A stretch of DNA of 64,000 bases from Thiomicrorhabdus sp965602805 (GCA_965602805.1 CBFCZK010000002.1:62001-126000), one strand, 5' to 3'; numbered from the stretch's first letter, positions 8,074-17,690 are shown. Made by a program: numbers and translations. The notes: generated by a model from the sequence alone, not told the origin.

Positions 8074-10165
8074 TTGCTTTCTCCCTTCCAAGCAATCTTT
8101 CAATCGTTGTAACCATGCTTTCAGACAACTTCACTTTGCCTGTCTGGTGATTGGCAAGAATAGAACCCCAAAGCGTAGGTTGCTGAGCCTTATCAACTAT
8201 GTTCTGGTGAACGACTTTAATGCCTTGTAAAACTCCATCATTAATGTCGTGCTGAACCCCAAAGTTACCACACCCTTTTCCGATGCAAACTTCTGTACCG
8301 CCACGCTCTTTCTCCAATACTTTGTCTTTATGGTCGATACAAGCTGCTCTTTGAATACGCTCATCAAAAAGAATACAAAACCCGAAAGAATGAGGCACAA
8401 GGCGCATCAACTCGTTGCCGGCCCATTCATGGATAAGCTCCTTTAATTCCTCTTCGGTAGCGTATGAAAAATTCTCTATCTCTTTGTGGATATAGGTAAC
8501 AACATTACCGCTAAAATTATCCGGGTTAGAGTGCATTTGATAGACCAATTCTTCTGTGTATGCACGTTCCAAATTTTTCTTATAGTGGGCAGGTATTTTG
8601 TTCCGAATGTAGCTCTCTGTAAATTTCATAACATTCGAAACAGAATGCCCAAACTTTCTTCTAAGAACAGCTAATAAATCGCCAGAAAATCGACGCAATA
8701 AGAAGTCTGCCCAAGCATGTCTAAAACCATGACAGGTAAGCGGTTCATTTTGAGCAAGAAGTTCTTGTTTAAGGTCTTCGTTATTAAACGAATCAATCAT
8801 GTGGTTAAAGATGGTTTTTAGTCTAGTATCAATAACGTTATAAGCTAATGAAAGAGCATTTGAACGTGATTCTTCGGTTGGATTTAAATATTTTTTTAAT
8901 ACCTTCTCCGCCTGATTTTCATTAAACCATCCTTGACCCTTAAAAGTTTCTGCCAAGAGTGGATAAACGACTTTATCATCACTTCCAATGTCATACTCTT
9001 TAGTTTTGTCGATAAATGAACAATTTAGAAAAATATCTACCGTCTCAACAATAATATCGCCTTCTGCACGCTTTACAGGCAAGCCTTTGTGAGTTTTATC
9101 AATACCTGTGGTGAGGTGAAAAATTCCGTTTTCATTGCTGAGTCCATCAGCCTTAAGATTCTGAAATTCATGAACACGATAGCCACAAGTCGTTAAAAGG
9201 ATTTGTTGTGCTGCTGAGTAAAGTAAATCTAGTTCAATTGATAGGTTTTTATGAGTATATATTTCATCTACATATTGATTAGCTATAGTGCAAAATTGAC
9301 TGAAAGTTAATTCGGGGGCATTAGCTAGAGCTTTGTACTCTTCATGCCAAGTCGTAGCTTTATCAATGCTGATTTGACTTCTATATTTTTTCCCTTCAGT
9401 TGACGGCTTTTCTCCATTTTTTAATATTTCTAGAAGAGTCTTATCATATACATCTGCATTACTAAAAATTCGACGATTTAACTTTCTACAAGCTAAACAA
9501 AAAGCCTGCAAAAGCTTTGATTTTTCAGAGCGAATAATTTCAATCGCATGACCCAACATTAAAAGCGAAGTCGTTGGCGTGACTGTCTCATAACTCCCGC
9601 CTTTAAGCCAAAGAACAACATCGTCAATACCAAGTTCCTGTGCATTATCTGTCACATATTGTTCAACCCATTTAATACGTTGACTTCTGACCTGAACCCC
9701 CCCCTTGAAGGGGTGCTCACCAACTATTTTTTTCCCAATGGTGCTTAATCTAGAGAGAGATAGTTCGATTGTACTGAATGCCATACCTTTATGAATCAAG
9801 AATTTTGCAAAGTCTTGCCACAAGGCATCGTTTTCATACCATGTACTAAAATCAGTATTTTTTTTAGACTCTATATAAGATATTAGGTTGTTTGTCTCAT
9901 TTGAAACTATTTTAAAATGTATACCTTTGTCATTTATCTTCCATGCAAACCTCATTAGAAAATCACGTAAAATGACCTTTGATTCAGTGTTTAATCGAGT
10001 TTTAGAAAAACTCACATCATACTCGGAGTAAGACTTAGTTTCTCCCCTAGATCCATATTTCCATTTAACTTTCCAAGTGTCTTCTGAAAGCCAGTATTTA
10101 TGATAAGTTTCAGCGGGAGCTGTGGATAACAGATTTACATTTGTATTCGTAATGGTTCTGTTCAT
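8066..10165 (-). CDS. Tyrosine recombinase, third large gene of the recombinase module
   Basis: A 699-residue site-specific recombinase. The C-terminal catalytic core is well kept: an Arg in GYRVHEF near residue 330, H479-G-F-R482-H483, H507 in a KFGH motif, and the nucleophile candidate Y519 in ESYI. The N-terminal half is a long arm/core-binding region, and about 180 residues follow the catalytic domain, including a Cys-containing block (CIGKGCGNFGVQHD) that may bind metal. A tract of eight G residues on the coding strand near 9,697-9,704 encodes a Gly-Gly. GGAG lies 9 bases before the ATG. It follows the 781-residue gene by 16 bases, so it is translated from the same mRNA. It is likely the main strand-exchange enzyme together with the 413-residue protein. 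Confidence 0.85.
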   Translation of the reverse strand: MNRTITNTNVNLLSTAPAETYHKYWLSEDTWKVKWKYGSRGETKSYSEYDVSFSKTRLNTESKVILRDFLMRFAWKINDKGIHFKIVSNETNNLISYIESKKNTDFSTWYENDALWQDFAKFLIHKGMAFSTIELSLSRLSTIGKKIVGEHPFKGGVQVRSQRIKWVEQYVTDNAQELGIDDVVLWLKGGSYETVTPTTSLLMLGHAIEIIRSEKSKLLQAFCLACRKLNRRIFSNADVYDKTLLEILKNGEKPSTEGKKYRSQISIDKATTWHEEYKALANAPELTFSQFCTIANQYVDEIYTHKNLSIELDLLYSAAQQILLTTCGYRVHEFQNLKADGLSNENGIFHLTTGIDKTHKGLPVKRAEGDIIVETVDIFLNCSFIDKTKEYDIGSDDKVVYPLLAETFKGQGWFNENQAEKVLKKYLNPTEESRSNALSLAYNVIDTRLKTIFNHMIDSFNNEDLKQELLAQNEPLTCHGFRHAWADFLLRRFSGDLLAVLRRKFGHSVSNVMKFTESYIRNKIPAHYKKNLERAYTEELVYQMHSNPDNFSGNVVTYIHKEIENFSYATEEELKELIHEWAGNELMRLVPHSFGFCILFDERIQRAACIDHKDKVLEKERGGTEVCIGKGCGNFGVQHDINDGVLQGIKVVHQNIVDKAQQPTLWGSILANHQTGKVKLSESMVTTIERLLGREKASV

Positions 10166-10181
10166 AAACTCACTCCAAAAT

Positions 10182-12527
10182 CTAAATTAGTGGGGCTAAA
10201 GGGCAGATTTGGTCTTTGCCGTATTTTTCAATTAAAGCCACTGCGTCTTTATGTATTTTTTCATCAAATTTTTGCTTCATAATGGCTTCAAGCATAATCC
10301 GTTGAGCCTCCCATCTAACAGCCACTTGAGGGATATTAAAACCATGTTCGTCGGTTGGAATATCCAGACCTTCATTAATGATTCGCTTACCTTCATTTTC
10401 GATATGCTCAACAAAAATCTTCATAGCCGCCAATACAACAGGGCTTTTTACGATCAGAGTTATGAGTTTCCCTTTCACTTCTTGCTCTATACCAAAAAAC
10501 TGATTTAGTTGAACACCTCCTGTTGCATCTAATAATTCTTCAAATGCTGCTTCATGATTGATTTCAGTTAATTCAGAATCAGTCGCAATACCAAGAAACC
10601 CCTTTATCTCAGGCAAGGTTAAAACTTCAGTACGATTCTTCATAAATTCACTCAAATCTATTGCATCAGACACCATTTGGTTTGCAATTTGCCGTCCAGC
10701 CTTATGTTCTGCTTCGACTGCAATAGCCGAGCGATTTCGTGGATGATAAATGTCTCTTTCTGTTTGTAGTGAGTGGTTGCGAGTTGCAGCACCTATTTCC
10801 GCTTCAAGTTCATTTTCAATCGGAATATTTGTAGGGTTATTCAAGCCACCTAGAATTTTAAAATTCAAGTTACTATAGGCATCACAGGATAGAAAAATGG
10901 CGGTAGGATTTATTGCAACAATCCCCCTATTATGATAACGAGTAAACTCCTTTACATTGGTAACTGTCGCACCAAGCTTTTTGTATTTCTGAATTAAGGC
11001 TTTTTGATTATTTGAAATATTCCCTCTCGTATCAGAGAGGATAGAATACTCTTTGTTAAATTCCTCGAACTCTTTCCAAGTTTCAATAAAAGGTTTAGCT
11101 TTTTTATACACATTCCCCTTTTGCCAAGAGGGGCAAGTTAGAATTACTTTTAACAACCAATCAAAACCCCTTAAATCAAAACCTGTCTGAAAAAGCTTTC
11201 TTTTTGAATTGAAATCAGGATTTAGACGCATTGCTTCATCAATATCATCGACATACTTTCTTATCATCTTGTACTCAAAAGTAGTGTCATCAAATACTTC
11301 AATGACTCCTCTTGCTTTTTTACTTTTTGGGCCATTTCTATACTTAACTTCACTGATTTGGACAGTCTTGATTTCACGACTGGTTTTTGGGGCTTTTGTA
11401 GTATTGAAAGTAACGTCATCCAATGTCATTTTTCTATACATACGCTCGGTGAATTTATATTTTGATAATACGCAACGAACCAAGTCTTCCTCAACCTTTG
11501 TGGGTCGATACCAATATTCAAATCGAATAATATATAATGTATTGAACGGGTCTTTAATAGGTGAAGGGAAACTTCCCTTTTTCAACTGCTTTTCCGCCCC
11601 TGAGCCAATTTCATTTAGAAAAACAGTTCTCAAATATTCCTCTTTTTCAATAAGCAAAAAATCAGAGAGTTGTTTGTTACTACTAAGGTCTATTTTTTCG
11701 GGAAAATCCTTTAATGCTAAGAAAGGCTCATAATAGAAAGGCTTTTTGCTTAATAAATAGTTAAGAGCATAGGCTGAGTTATTGAGGTTCTTATTTTCCC
11801 TGCGCTGAAATTGAGTTTTATCACCGTCTTTAGATTTTATAATTTCAAGTTTTCTTTTGGCTACTTCGCCCGATACAGTCTCAAAAATCACTTCTTTGTA
11901 CTTTTGTGTATTGTTCCAACCATGTTTAATAAACGCTTCAAAACCCAACCAAACTGCTTTAGCTTTCTCTCCATCTTGGATACCAAAAATATCTGTTAGA
12001 GTTGGTTGTGGAACTTTTTTAGGAGCAGGTATTTGGAGTTCCTTAAGAGTTTCTTTAGCTTCACTCAATTCAACATCAAGTTCGGCGTACGGATATTTAG
12101 TGGAAAAATCTAGCATCCTAAAAGTCGTGTAATACTGATTTTGTGAACATCCATCTTTCTTTATTTTGTTTGCGTAATCTATCAAAATTTGAGGTTCAAA
12201 CACTCTGTTTTTACCACCTAATCCAAGTAGGTATTCCAAAAAAGGCTTTAAATGAAGTAGTTCATCAGTAGCAGTTACTTTCTTTTTAAAACCGAAATGA
12301 TTTAAGTATGAAAAGATGGCATCAATGAAGGAATGAGGTTTGAAGTTGTTTGGACGTTCAAAGGTATATTTAGTGACCTTAGCTTTATGAGCATCATCAA
12401 TTTTACGGTAATCATAATCTCTATAGATAACCACTTTGTCATATGTATATATATCTTGAAATTGCTTATTTTTGCTCAATTTCTTAGTCCTAAAATTATT
12501 CTTTTTCTGTAAGGGATAAGGCTTCAC
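10182..12527 (-). CDS. Large second protein of the recombinase module (divergent recombinase family)
   Basis: A 781-residue protein starting at a GTG that overlaps the stop of the 413-residue recombinase (GTGA). I see no complete tyrosine-recombinase catalytic set. The region after about residue 600 (RNHSLQTERDIYHPRNRSAIA) is reminiscent of a degenerate R-H box, but the match is weak. It is strongly charged and Lys-rich, in keeping with DNA binding. Three-protein sets of one short and two long recombinase-like proteins occur in Tn554-type elements and in the gamma-mobile-trio islands. This gene is most simply the middle partner of such a set, and whether it is catalytic is unclear. Confidence 0.6.
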   Translation of the reverse strand: MKPYPLQKKNNFRTKKLSKNKQFQDIYTYDKVVIYRDYDYRKIDDAHKAKVTKYTFERPNNFKPHSFIDAIFSYLNHFGFKKKVTATDELLHLKPFLEYLLGLGGKNRVFEPQILIDYANKIKKDGCSQNQYYTTFRMLDFSTKYPYAELDVELSEAKETLKELQIPAPKKVPQPTLTDIFGIQDGEKAKAVWLGFEAFIKHGWNNTQKYKEVIFETVSGEVAKRKLEIIKSKDGDKTQFQRRENKNLNNSAYALNYLLSKKPFYYEPFLALKDFPEKIDLSSNKQLSDFLLIEKEEYLRTVFLNEIGSGAEKQLKKGSFPSPIKDPFNTLYIIRFEYWYRPTKVEEDLVRCVLSKYKFTERMYRKMTLDDVTFNTTKAPKTSREIKTVQISEVKYRNGPKSKKARGVIEVFDDTTFEYKMIRKYVDDIDEAMRLNPDFNSKRKLFQTGFDLRGFDWLLKVILTCPSWQKGNVYKKAKPFIETWKEFEEFNKEYSILSDTRGNISNNQKALIQKYKKLGATVTNVKEFTRYHNRGIVAINPTAIFLSCDAYSNLNFKILGGLNNPTNIPIENELEAEIGAATRNHSLQTERDIYHPRNRSAIAVEAEHKAGRQIANQMVSDAIDLSEFMKNRTEVLTLPEIKGFLGIATDSELTEINHEAAFEELLDATGGVQLNQFFGIEQEVKGKLITLIVKSPVVLAAMKIFVEHIENEGKRIINEGLDIPTDEHGFNIPQVAVRWEAQRIMLEAIMKQKFDEKIHKDAVALIEKYGKDQICPLAPLI

Positions 12528-13765
12528 GCTATCTTAGATTCATTCTCTAATTCATCGCTTGCTCTTTGCCCTAGATAAGCTTTTGCTCGTGCGTTTTTAA
12601 CAAGCTTGGCAGCTAAATAGATATAACTTGAAAGTGTCGTGTCGAAACTGCTATGTCCCATGAGTTGTGTAATTTCTATCCGATCCACAGAACCTTTGGT
12701 TTCGTATTGGGTAATAATTAAGTTTGTGGCAAAACAATGGCGTGTTGAGTACAAATTTCTCATATTCCATAGCTTTCTTTCGTCAGGGGTTAATGAACTA
12801 CTTTCAAATAGCATTATGTTCTTTGACTTGTTGAACACATTTGTAAAATGCTTTGCACTTGAAATCTTTTCACCTTTTTCCGTAATAAAAATACAAGCAT
12901 TTTTATCAAGCTTAAAAGCGCCTGCTGCTTCCATTTTTGGAATGGTATTCCACACATACTCTCTAAGTAACTTAACGATTTCAGGATGCAAAACAACTGT
13001 GCGTAGCTTTCTTCGCTTTCCCACTATGTCGAACTGTTTGCTCTCATTTGGTTGACCAGTTTTACCTACCAACTTCCTTACCCTGTCTAAAGTAAAATTG
13101 ATGTTTCTTAGTAATTCATGGGGTCTTAACCCTGAGGTATAAAGAATTTTTAAAGCCAAAACATCTCTATCTTGAAGATAAGAGTTTTTGCGATAGACAT
13201 AGGCACAGATAGATTCTTTGAAGGTTGTATAGTCGTAAAAAAGATCGTGAATTCTCCGATCAAAACCTGATTGGATGGTTTTTATAGGGTTAAAGTCATT
13301 AAAGGTATAAGAAAGATTTGGCTCTTTTGAAAGAAGCCCAAACTTTTTAACGAATTCAAAAAATGCTTTGAAAGTTTCGATGTAAACCTTGATTGATTCT
13401 TTTTTAACAGGCTTACCACTTGCTGATATTTCACCAGTAGATAACTTTGTGAGATAACCCTGCATATACCTATCATTGATCTTCGTGTATAGGGTGGATA
13501 CAGATATGGCAAGGTCTTCAGAAAAATCGCTATCGTTTACGTTTTTCTTTCGTAAGTCGGCTCTATGATCGCTCCACAATTGATTAAATAATGATTTTAG
13601 TTGGACAGCATGAGTATAGAGAGTGTTATCTTCTATAAATGAAGACTTGTAGCATAAATATGAATTTTGAATGTATAGGGGTTCATTCCCAATGTAAAGC
13701 TGAGGAACAACTTTCTTAACCCCATTATTCTCAAAGTTTTCTACTTTGACAACTTGAATACCCAT
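12524..13765 (-). CDS. Tyrosine recombinase/integrase, first gene of the recombinase module
   Basis: A 413-residue site-specific recombinase. The visible catalytic residues are Arg in TSGLRPHELL, an R-H pair in YSTRHCFATN (the first His of the HxxR box is Tyr here), the GHSS box, and a Tyr in the SSYIYL segment near residue 381. GGTGAG precedes the ATG. It heads a tightly overlapping operon of recombinase genes running leftward, with the first gene only 84 bp from the gloA stub that marks the island's right end. That position is typical of integrase operons next to an attachment site. It presumably acts together with the long recombinase at 8,066-10,165. Confidence 0.85.
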   Translation of the reverse strand: MGIQVVKVENFENNGVKKVVPQLYIGNEPLYIQNSYLCYKSSFIEDNTLYTHAVQLKSLFNQLWSDHRADLRKKNVNDSDFSEDLAISVSTLYTKINDRYMQGYLTKLSTGEISASGKPVKKESIKVYIETFKAFFEFVKKFGLLSKEPNLSYTFNDFNPIKTIQSGFDRRIHDLFYDYTTFKESICAYVYRKNSYLQDRDVLALKILYTSGLRPHELLRNINFTLDRVRKLVGKTGQPNESKQFDIVGKRRKLRTVVLHPEIVKLLREYVWNTIPKMEAAGAFKLDKNACIFITEKGEKISSAKHFTNVFNKSKNIMLFESSSLTPDERKLWNMRNLYSTRHCFATNLIITQYETKGSVDRIEITQLMGHSSFDTTLSSYIYLAAKLVKNARAKAYLGQRASDELENESKIA

Positions 13766-13783
13766 AATGTCTCACCATTTTTT

Positions 13784-13789
13784 ATTATA
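13784..13789 (-). promoter_or_regulatory. Candidate -10 box of the recombinase operon
   Basis: A TATAAT on the minus strand, 18 bases before the first recombinase ATG, within an A/T-rich stretch. No good -35 box stands at 16-18 bp. If used, the mRNA would have almost no leader. Confidence 0.3.
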
Positions 13790-13848
13790 GAAAACAATAA
13801 ACGGACGAACTTAAAAGGTCAAGTGATTTTTATAACAGAAATTAGCTT

Positions 13849-13995
13849 TTAGAAAGGGTGCTTATTAAACGCTAAGGTAAACTCGCCTTTTGGGTACTCT
13901 TTTTGACGCAGTAACGCCATGCCCAATACTTCAGTATAAAAGGCAATCGATTTTTCTAAGTTACCGACTCGTAACATGGTGTGTAATAAACGCAT
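13849..13995 (-). pseudogene. gloA: gloA 5' stub at the island's right junction
   Basis: A clean GloA start (MRLLHTMLRVGNLEKSIAFY, then TEVLGMALLR) runs for 43 residues to TLAF, where known GloA proteins continue VGYG. Here the frame passes into island sequence (NKHPF) and stops at 13,849. The junction is thus at about 13,866. A GGAG-type ribosome site is still present upstream. The stub shows that the island entered a gloA gene oriented on the minus strand; the matching 3' part is not adjoining in the expected orientation. Confidence 0.85.
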
Positions 13996-14101
13996 CAACC
14001 TCTCCTAAATAGCTATTATTGTTTTAGTTTCTAAATTTTAACGATATAGAATTCGCATATAAGATTTTCTGGGACTTATTTCGTAAGACTTTAACACTTG
14101 C

Positions 14102-15247
14102 TTACTTAGTCCAACGCCATGCAATACCTAACGCGACCAACACCGCAAAGGCACTCAGGCCATAACCAAGCAGAGCGCCCCCTGCAGCCCAGGCATACCC
14201 TGCCATCAACATGCCTAAAGCGCCGCCTAATCCATGACTGGAAGCCGCAAAAATCGCTTGGCCTTTGCCGTGATGTTTGCCTGTAAAGTAATCATCAATC
14301 AAATGAATCGCGGCGGCATGAAACAGACCAAAACTGGCTGCATGCAGTAGTTGAGCCACAATCATCCACCAAAGACTGTTATCTAAAGTTCCAGTCATCA
14401 ACCAGCGCACTAAGGTTAAAACTACACTCAATAAGATTAAAAACCGGACCGTGTAGCGGCTGAAGATTTCTCGCATCCAAAAGAACACAGCCACTTCAGC
14501 GATGACACCCAATGCCCATAAAGCCGCGATGGTCGTTTTGTCGTAACCCAAATCACTTAACTGAATGGTGAAAAATCCGTAATAAACGCCGTGCGATAAC
14601 TGGACTAGAAAACTCACCATCAATAATCTGATGACTTCTGGGCGCTTGAGGATTTCTAAAAAGCCAACTGAACTCTCACTCTCGTGATGGCGTTTACCAT
14701 CTTTAACTAAATAAGCACTTAACCACACCAACGCCAGTAAAATCAGTAAATCCCATGGCAGTACCGAAACGCTGAAGGTTTCAATCTGCCAACCAATCAG
14801 CACGACTGCCGCGATAAAACCGACGGAACCCCACAGGCGAATATCGCCGTAACGATGTTTTTCATCACCCAAACAGCCAAAGGTATAGGATTCGAACTGC
14901 GGTAAAGAGGCGTGCCAGAAAAAGCTGAAGACCAGTATGGTCAGCATTAAACCCCAATAACTTTCAAACAGAACTAAACCCAGGCTTGTCAGTAACGTCA
15001 AACCAGTGGCAACCCGAACCCAGTGAATGGTTTTACCGTTTCTATCGGCTAACCACCCCCACGCATTCGGTGCAACGATTTTAGTCAATAACAGAGCCGC
15101 CAATAACTGACCAATTTCAATCGGGTTAAAATTCAGCGACTGTAAATACAGCCCTAAATAAGGCAGTAACGCACCGAGCACACTAAAATACAAAAAGTAG
15201 TGTAACGACAGGCGTTTATGGGCGGATTGATAAGAACAGTCTGACAT
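14102..15247 (-). CDS. MFS transporter, HcaT-like (MFS_1-like) family
   Basis: A 381-residue, very hydrophobic protein with about 12 membrane segments in two bundles, as in the major facilitator superfamily. An RLWGSVGFI motif near the middle and an ADRNGK loop after segment 2 are typical of the 3-phenylpropionate transporter / nucleoside:H+ symporter-like branch. It moves a small substrate across the inner membrane; the substrate cannot be read from sequence. It lies downstream of aroC on the same strand, separated by a terminator, and just outside the island. The family is confident, the substrate is unknown. Confidence 0.8.
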   Translation of the reverse strand: MSDCSYQSAHKRLSLHYFLYFSVLGALLPYLGLYLQSLNFNPIEIGQLLAALLLTKIVAPNAWGWLADRNGKTIHWVRVATGLTLLTSLGLVLFESYWGLMLTILVFSFFWHASLPQFESYTFGCLGDEKHRYGDIRLWGSVGFIAAVVLIGWQIETFSVSVLPWDLLILLALVWLSAYLVKDGKRHHESESSVGFLEILKRPEVIRLLMVSFLVQLSHGVYYGFFTIQLSDLGYDKTTIAALWALGVIAEVAVFFWMREIFSRYTVRFLILLSVVLTLVRWLMTGTLDNSLWWMIVAQLLHAASFGLFHAAAIHLIDDYFTGKHHGKGQAIFAASSHGLGGALGMLMAGYAWAAGGALLGYGLSAFAVLVALGIAWRWTK

Positions 15248-15322
15248 AAAGTTAAATTCGTGACTCTGAGTTATGGGCTTGAATGTTTATTTAAAGATTT
15301 TACAACGTACTTTAAAACCGTT

Positions 15323-15367
15323 TAAAAACAAAAACGGAGCATTTATGAATCAACATAAATACTCCGT
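15323..15367 (-). terminator. Rho-independent terminator of aroC
   Basis: Stem ACGGAGCATTTATG (15,334-15,347) pairs with CATAAATACTCCGT (15,354-15,367) with one mismatch. On the minus strand it is followed by TTTTTGTTTTT (15,323-15,333). It lies about 60 bp after the aroC stop. Confidence 0.8.
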
Positions 15368-15428
15368 TGTATTTGTATCGTCTCGCTGGTTTTTAACTGC
15401 ACGAGCATCTCACTCATGCAAACCACCT

Positions 15429-16529
15429 CTAATCAGAGGCGTGTGCTAAATCCATAATCGGTGGTACGACATCGCCATTTTGCGCGCGGTTACGCATAAA
15501 GTGGTCTAACAGGACAATCGCCATCTGCGCTTCGGCAATCGGTGTTGCGCGAATACCGACACAAGGATCGTGACGACCTTTAGTAACCATCTCAACCGCT
15601 TCACCTGCCGCGTTGATACTGCGACCTGGTGTCATAATACTTGAGGTTGGCTTTAATGCAATGTGCGCAATAATATCTTGGCCTGTTGAAATCCCACCTA
15701 AGATACCGCCCGCGTGATTCGATTCAAAACCTTGTGGTGTCATCTCATCACGGTGTTCCGTACCCAGTTGCGCTGCGACGGCAAAACCATCGCCCATTTC
15801 AACGCCTTTTACGGCGTTAATGCTCATTAAAGCGTGGGCTAAATCGGCATCTAAACGATCAAAAACTGGCTCTCCTAATCCCACAGGGACATTCTTAGCG
15901 ATAATGGTGATTTTTGCGCCCACAGAATTCTTCTGCTTGAGTAACTCATCCATATAGTCACGAATCTCTTCGCTCTTTTCTGGACTTGGGCAGAAGTATT
16001 CATTGCTGTTATCAAACGGCCAAGTGACATTTTCAACCATAATTGGGCCAAGTTGAGATAAGTAACCTTTCACTTCAACGCCTAAACGCTCTTTAAGGTA
16101 TTTCTTAGCAATCGCTCCCGCCGCAACGCGCATCGCCGTTTCACGTGCTGAAGAGCGTCCACCACCACGGTAATCGCGTAAGCCATACTTTTGCGTGTAG
16201 GTGTAATCGGCATGCGCTGGACGGAAAGTTTCTGCGACCTTAGAGTAATCTTTAGAACGCTGATCCTTATTATGGATAATCATGCCGATTGGCGTGCCAG
16301 TGGTTTTACCTTCAAACACGCCAGACAAGATTTGTACTTCATCATCTTCGCGACGCGCCGTTGCGTGCTTAGAGGTGCCTGGCTTACGGCGGTCAAGTTC
16401 GGCTTGAATATCCGCTTCACACAAATCCATGCCTGGAGGACAGCCGTCCACAATACACCCTAATGCAATTCCGTGGCTCTCGCCAAAGGTGGTGACTTTG
16501 AAATTTTGTCCTAGCGTATTACCCGACAT
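15429..16529 (-). CDS. aroC: Chorismate synthase
   Basis: A 366-residue cytosolic enzyme that makes chorismate from 5-enolpyruvylshikimate-3-phosphate with reduced FMN, the last common step of aromatic amino acid synthesis. The family signatures are all present: GESHG near the N-terminus (GESHGIALGCIVDG), the RYGLRDYRGGGRSSARET-type block (here KYGLRDYRGGGRSS), and the C-terminal RHDPCVGIRATP. Full length for the family. Transcribed leftward as a single gene with its own terminator. Confident. Confidence 0.97.
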   Translation of the reverse strand: MSGNTLGQNFKVTTFGESHGIALGCIVDGCPPGMDLCEADIQAELDRRKPGTSKHATARREDDEVQILSGVFEGKTTGTPIGMIIHNKDQRSKDYSKVAETFRPAHADYTYTQKYGLRDYRGGGRSSARETAMRVAAGAIAKKYLKERLGVEVKGYLSQLGPIMVENVTWPFDNSNEYFCPSPEKSEEIRDYMDELLKQKNSVGAKITIIAKNVPVGLGEPVFDRLDADLAHALMSINAVKGVEMGDGFAVAAQLGTEHRDEMTPQGFESNHAGGILGGISTGQDIIAHIALKPTSSIMTPGRSINAAGEAVEMVTKGRHDPCVGIRATPIAEAQMAIVLLDHFMRNRAQNGDVVPPIMDLAHASD

Positions 16530-16676
16530 AAGCTTACTTCTTTCTAATCTTGGTTATAATCCGTGTATTCTACCTAAAAAGCATGTGCTTTGCATTGTTG
16601 ACACGGCTAAAAAAACAATCGAAAACGTGTCTAAAACAACGCCGCTTAAACCTCCGGTCAACTTCAGGAAAACCCA

Positions 16677-17123
16677 ATGAATTCGCAATTAAATTGGCAA
16701 ACATCCCAGCCTTTTATTCACACTCATACGGTACAAGCTGATGAGCTAGACTTTCTAGGGCATGTGAATAACAAAACCTATTTGGCCTGGATGGAACAAG
16801 TCGCTTGGTTACACAGTAAATCGGTCGGCATCAATCACGACACACAAAAAAAACTTAATCGAATCATGGCGGTGTATGAAAACACGATGAAATATCACGC
16901 CAGCTGTTATCTCGGTGATGAGTTATTAATTGGGGCGTGGATAGGAGAGCGTAAAGGCTGCTGCTTACGTGAACGGCACTTTCAGATTATCCGCAAAAGC
17001 GATCAAAAAACGGTTTTTACCGCTACGGCCACTTATGTCTGTATCGATTTAACCAGTCATAAACCTAAACCGATTCCAAAGGCCTTTATTGAACCTTATC
17101 TCGTTAAGCATACGACCTCCTAA
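16677..17123 (+). CDS. Acyl-CoA thioesterase, YbgC/FadM type hotdog protein
   Basis: A 148-residue hotdog-fold protein. The N-terminal motif DELDFLGHVNNKTYLAWMEQ carries the active-site Asp and the GHVNN loop of 4-hydroxybenzoyl-CoA-type thioesterases. It probably hydrolyses acyl-CoA in the cytosol. AGGA lies 9 bases before the ATG. It diverges from aroC and converges on the membrane-protein gene at 17,155, with a copy of the ACCAGGCCTGGT palindrome between the two stops. The exact substrate is unknown. Confidence 0.85.
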   Translation: MNSQLNWQTSQPFIHTHTVQADELDFLGHVNNKTYLAWMEQVAWLHSKSVGINHDTQKKLNRIMAVYENTMKYHASCYLGDELLIGAWIGERKGCCLRERHFQIIRKSDQKTVFTATATYVCIDLTSHKPKPIPKAFIEPYLVKHTTS

Positions 17124-17132
17124 AATAATTTG

Positions 17133-17144
17133 ACCAGGCCTGGT
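17133..17144. repeat. ACCAGGCCTGGT palindrome, copy 1
   Basis: Perfect copy between two convergent genes. On the minus strand the flanks extend the stem (TGAC, a bulged T, then the palindrome to GGTCA) and AATTATTTT follows, so it could work as a shared terminator. Confidence 0.9.
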
Positions 17145-17154
17145 AGTCAGGGTT

Positions 17155-17559
17155 TTACAACAGTAAATCCCCAAACCCCCAGATTAAAGTGCCTAGGATA
17201 ATCGTCAGGTGCGATAGCCATACTTTTTTATTATGCCATTTAGAGGGCGATAAATCAGGAATGTCGCCCGCATCATCCACCTTCTCTAGACTGGCATACA
17301 AACGATTTAATTCATTATGCAGTAAGAAGTATTCACTCATCAGAGAGAACAGAACCACCAAACTCCCAAAACGGGCAAACCACATCGACTCCAAAGCCAA
17401 GCCTAACAGCAAACCCACCAGGCCTGATATCCAAGCCAAAATTAACAATAGCCCACTTTTCTTTTGCACAACATTCCCCCACACAAATAACTCAACGGCC
17501 GTTAGACTATCGAGTATAAACAAGCTTGTCCAATATAGTTCGTCAATGTGGCGATACAA
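17155..17559 (-). CDS. Small membrane protein of unknown function
   Basis: 134 residues with hydrophobic stretches at about 10-32, 37-57, 62-80 and 113-134. A short polar loop (LEKVDDAGDIPDLSPSKW) precedes the last one. It ends in LGTLIWGFGDLLL, which matches the last membrane segment of the island protein at 713-1195; FARFGSL also matches that protein's FARSGAV. The repeated motif suggests one uncharacterised family with a core and an island member. A near copy of the palindrome (ACCAGGCCTGAT) lies inside the coding sequence at 17,417-17,428. Function unknown. Confidence 0.7.
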   Translation of the reverse strand: MYRHIDELYWTSLFILDSLTAVELFVWGNVVQKKSGLLLILAWISGLVGLLLGLALESMWFARFGSLVVLFSLMSEYFLLHNELNRLYASLEKVDDAGDIPDLSPSKWHNKKVWLSHLTIILGTLIWGFGDLLL

Positions 17560-17690
17560 ATAATTTTAAGTAACAGTTTGATACTTGATGCAAATCATCA
17601 TTTCGTTTTATTTTACTAAATTATCACCAAAACAGACCAAAAAGAGGTCTAGAATAGTCGTGTGTGTTAAGGATAACTATATGTTAAATA

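Noticed and set aside
16598..16626. TTGACA as promoter for the thioesterase gene
   Set aside because: A perfect -35 box, but no acceptable -10 at 16-18 bp.
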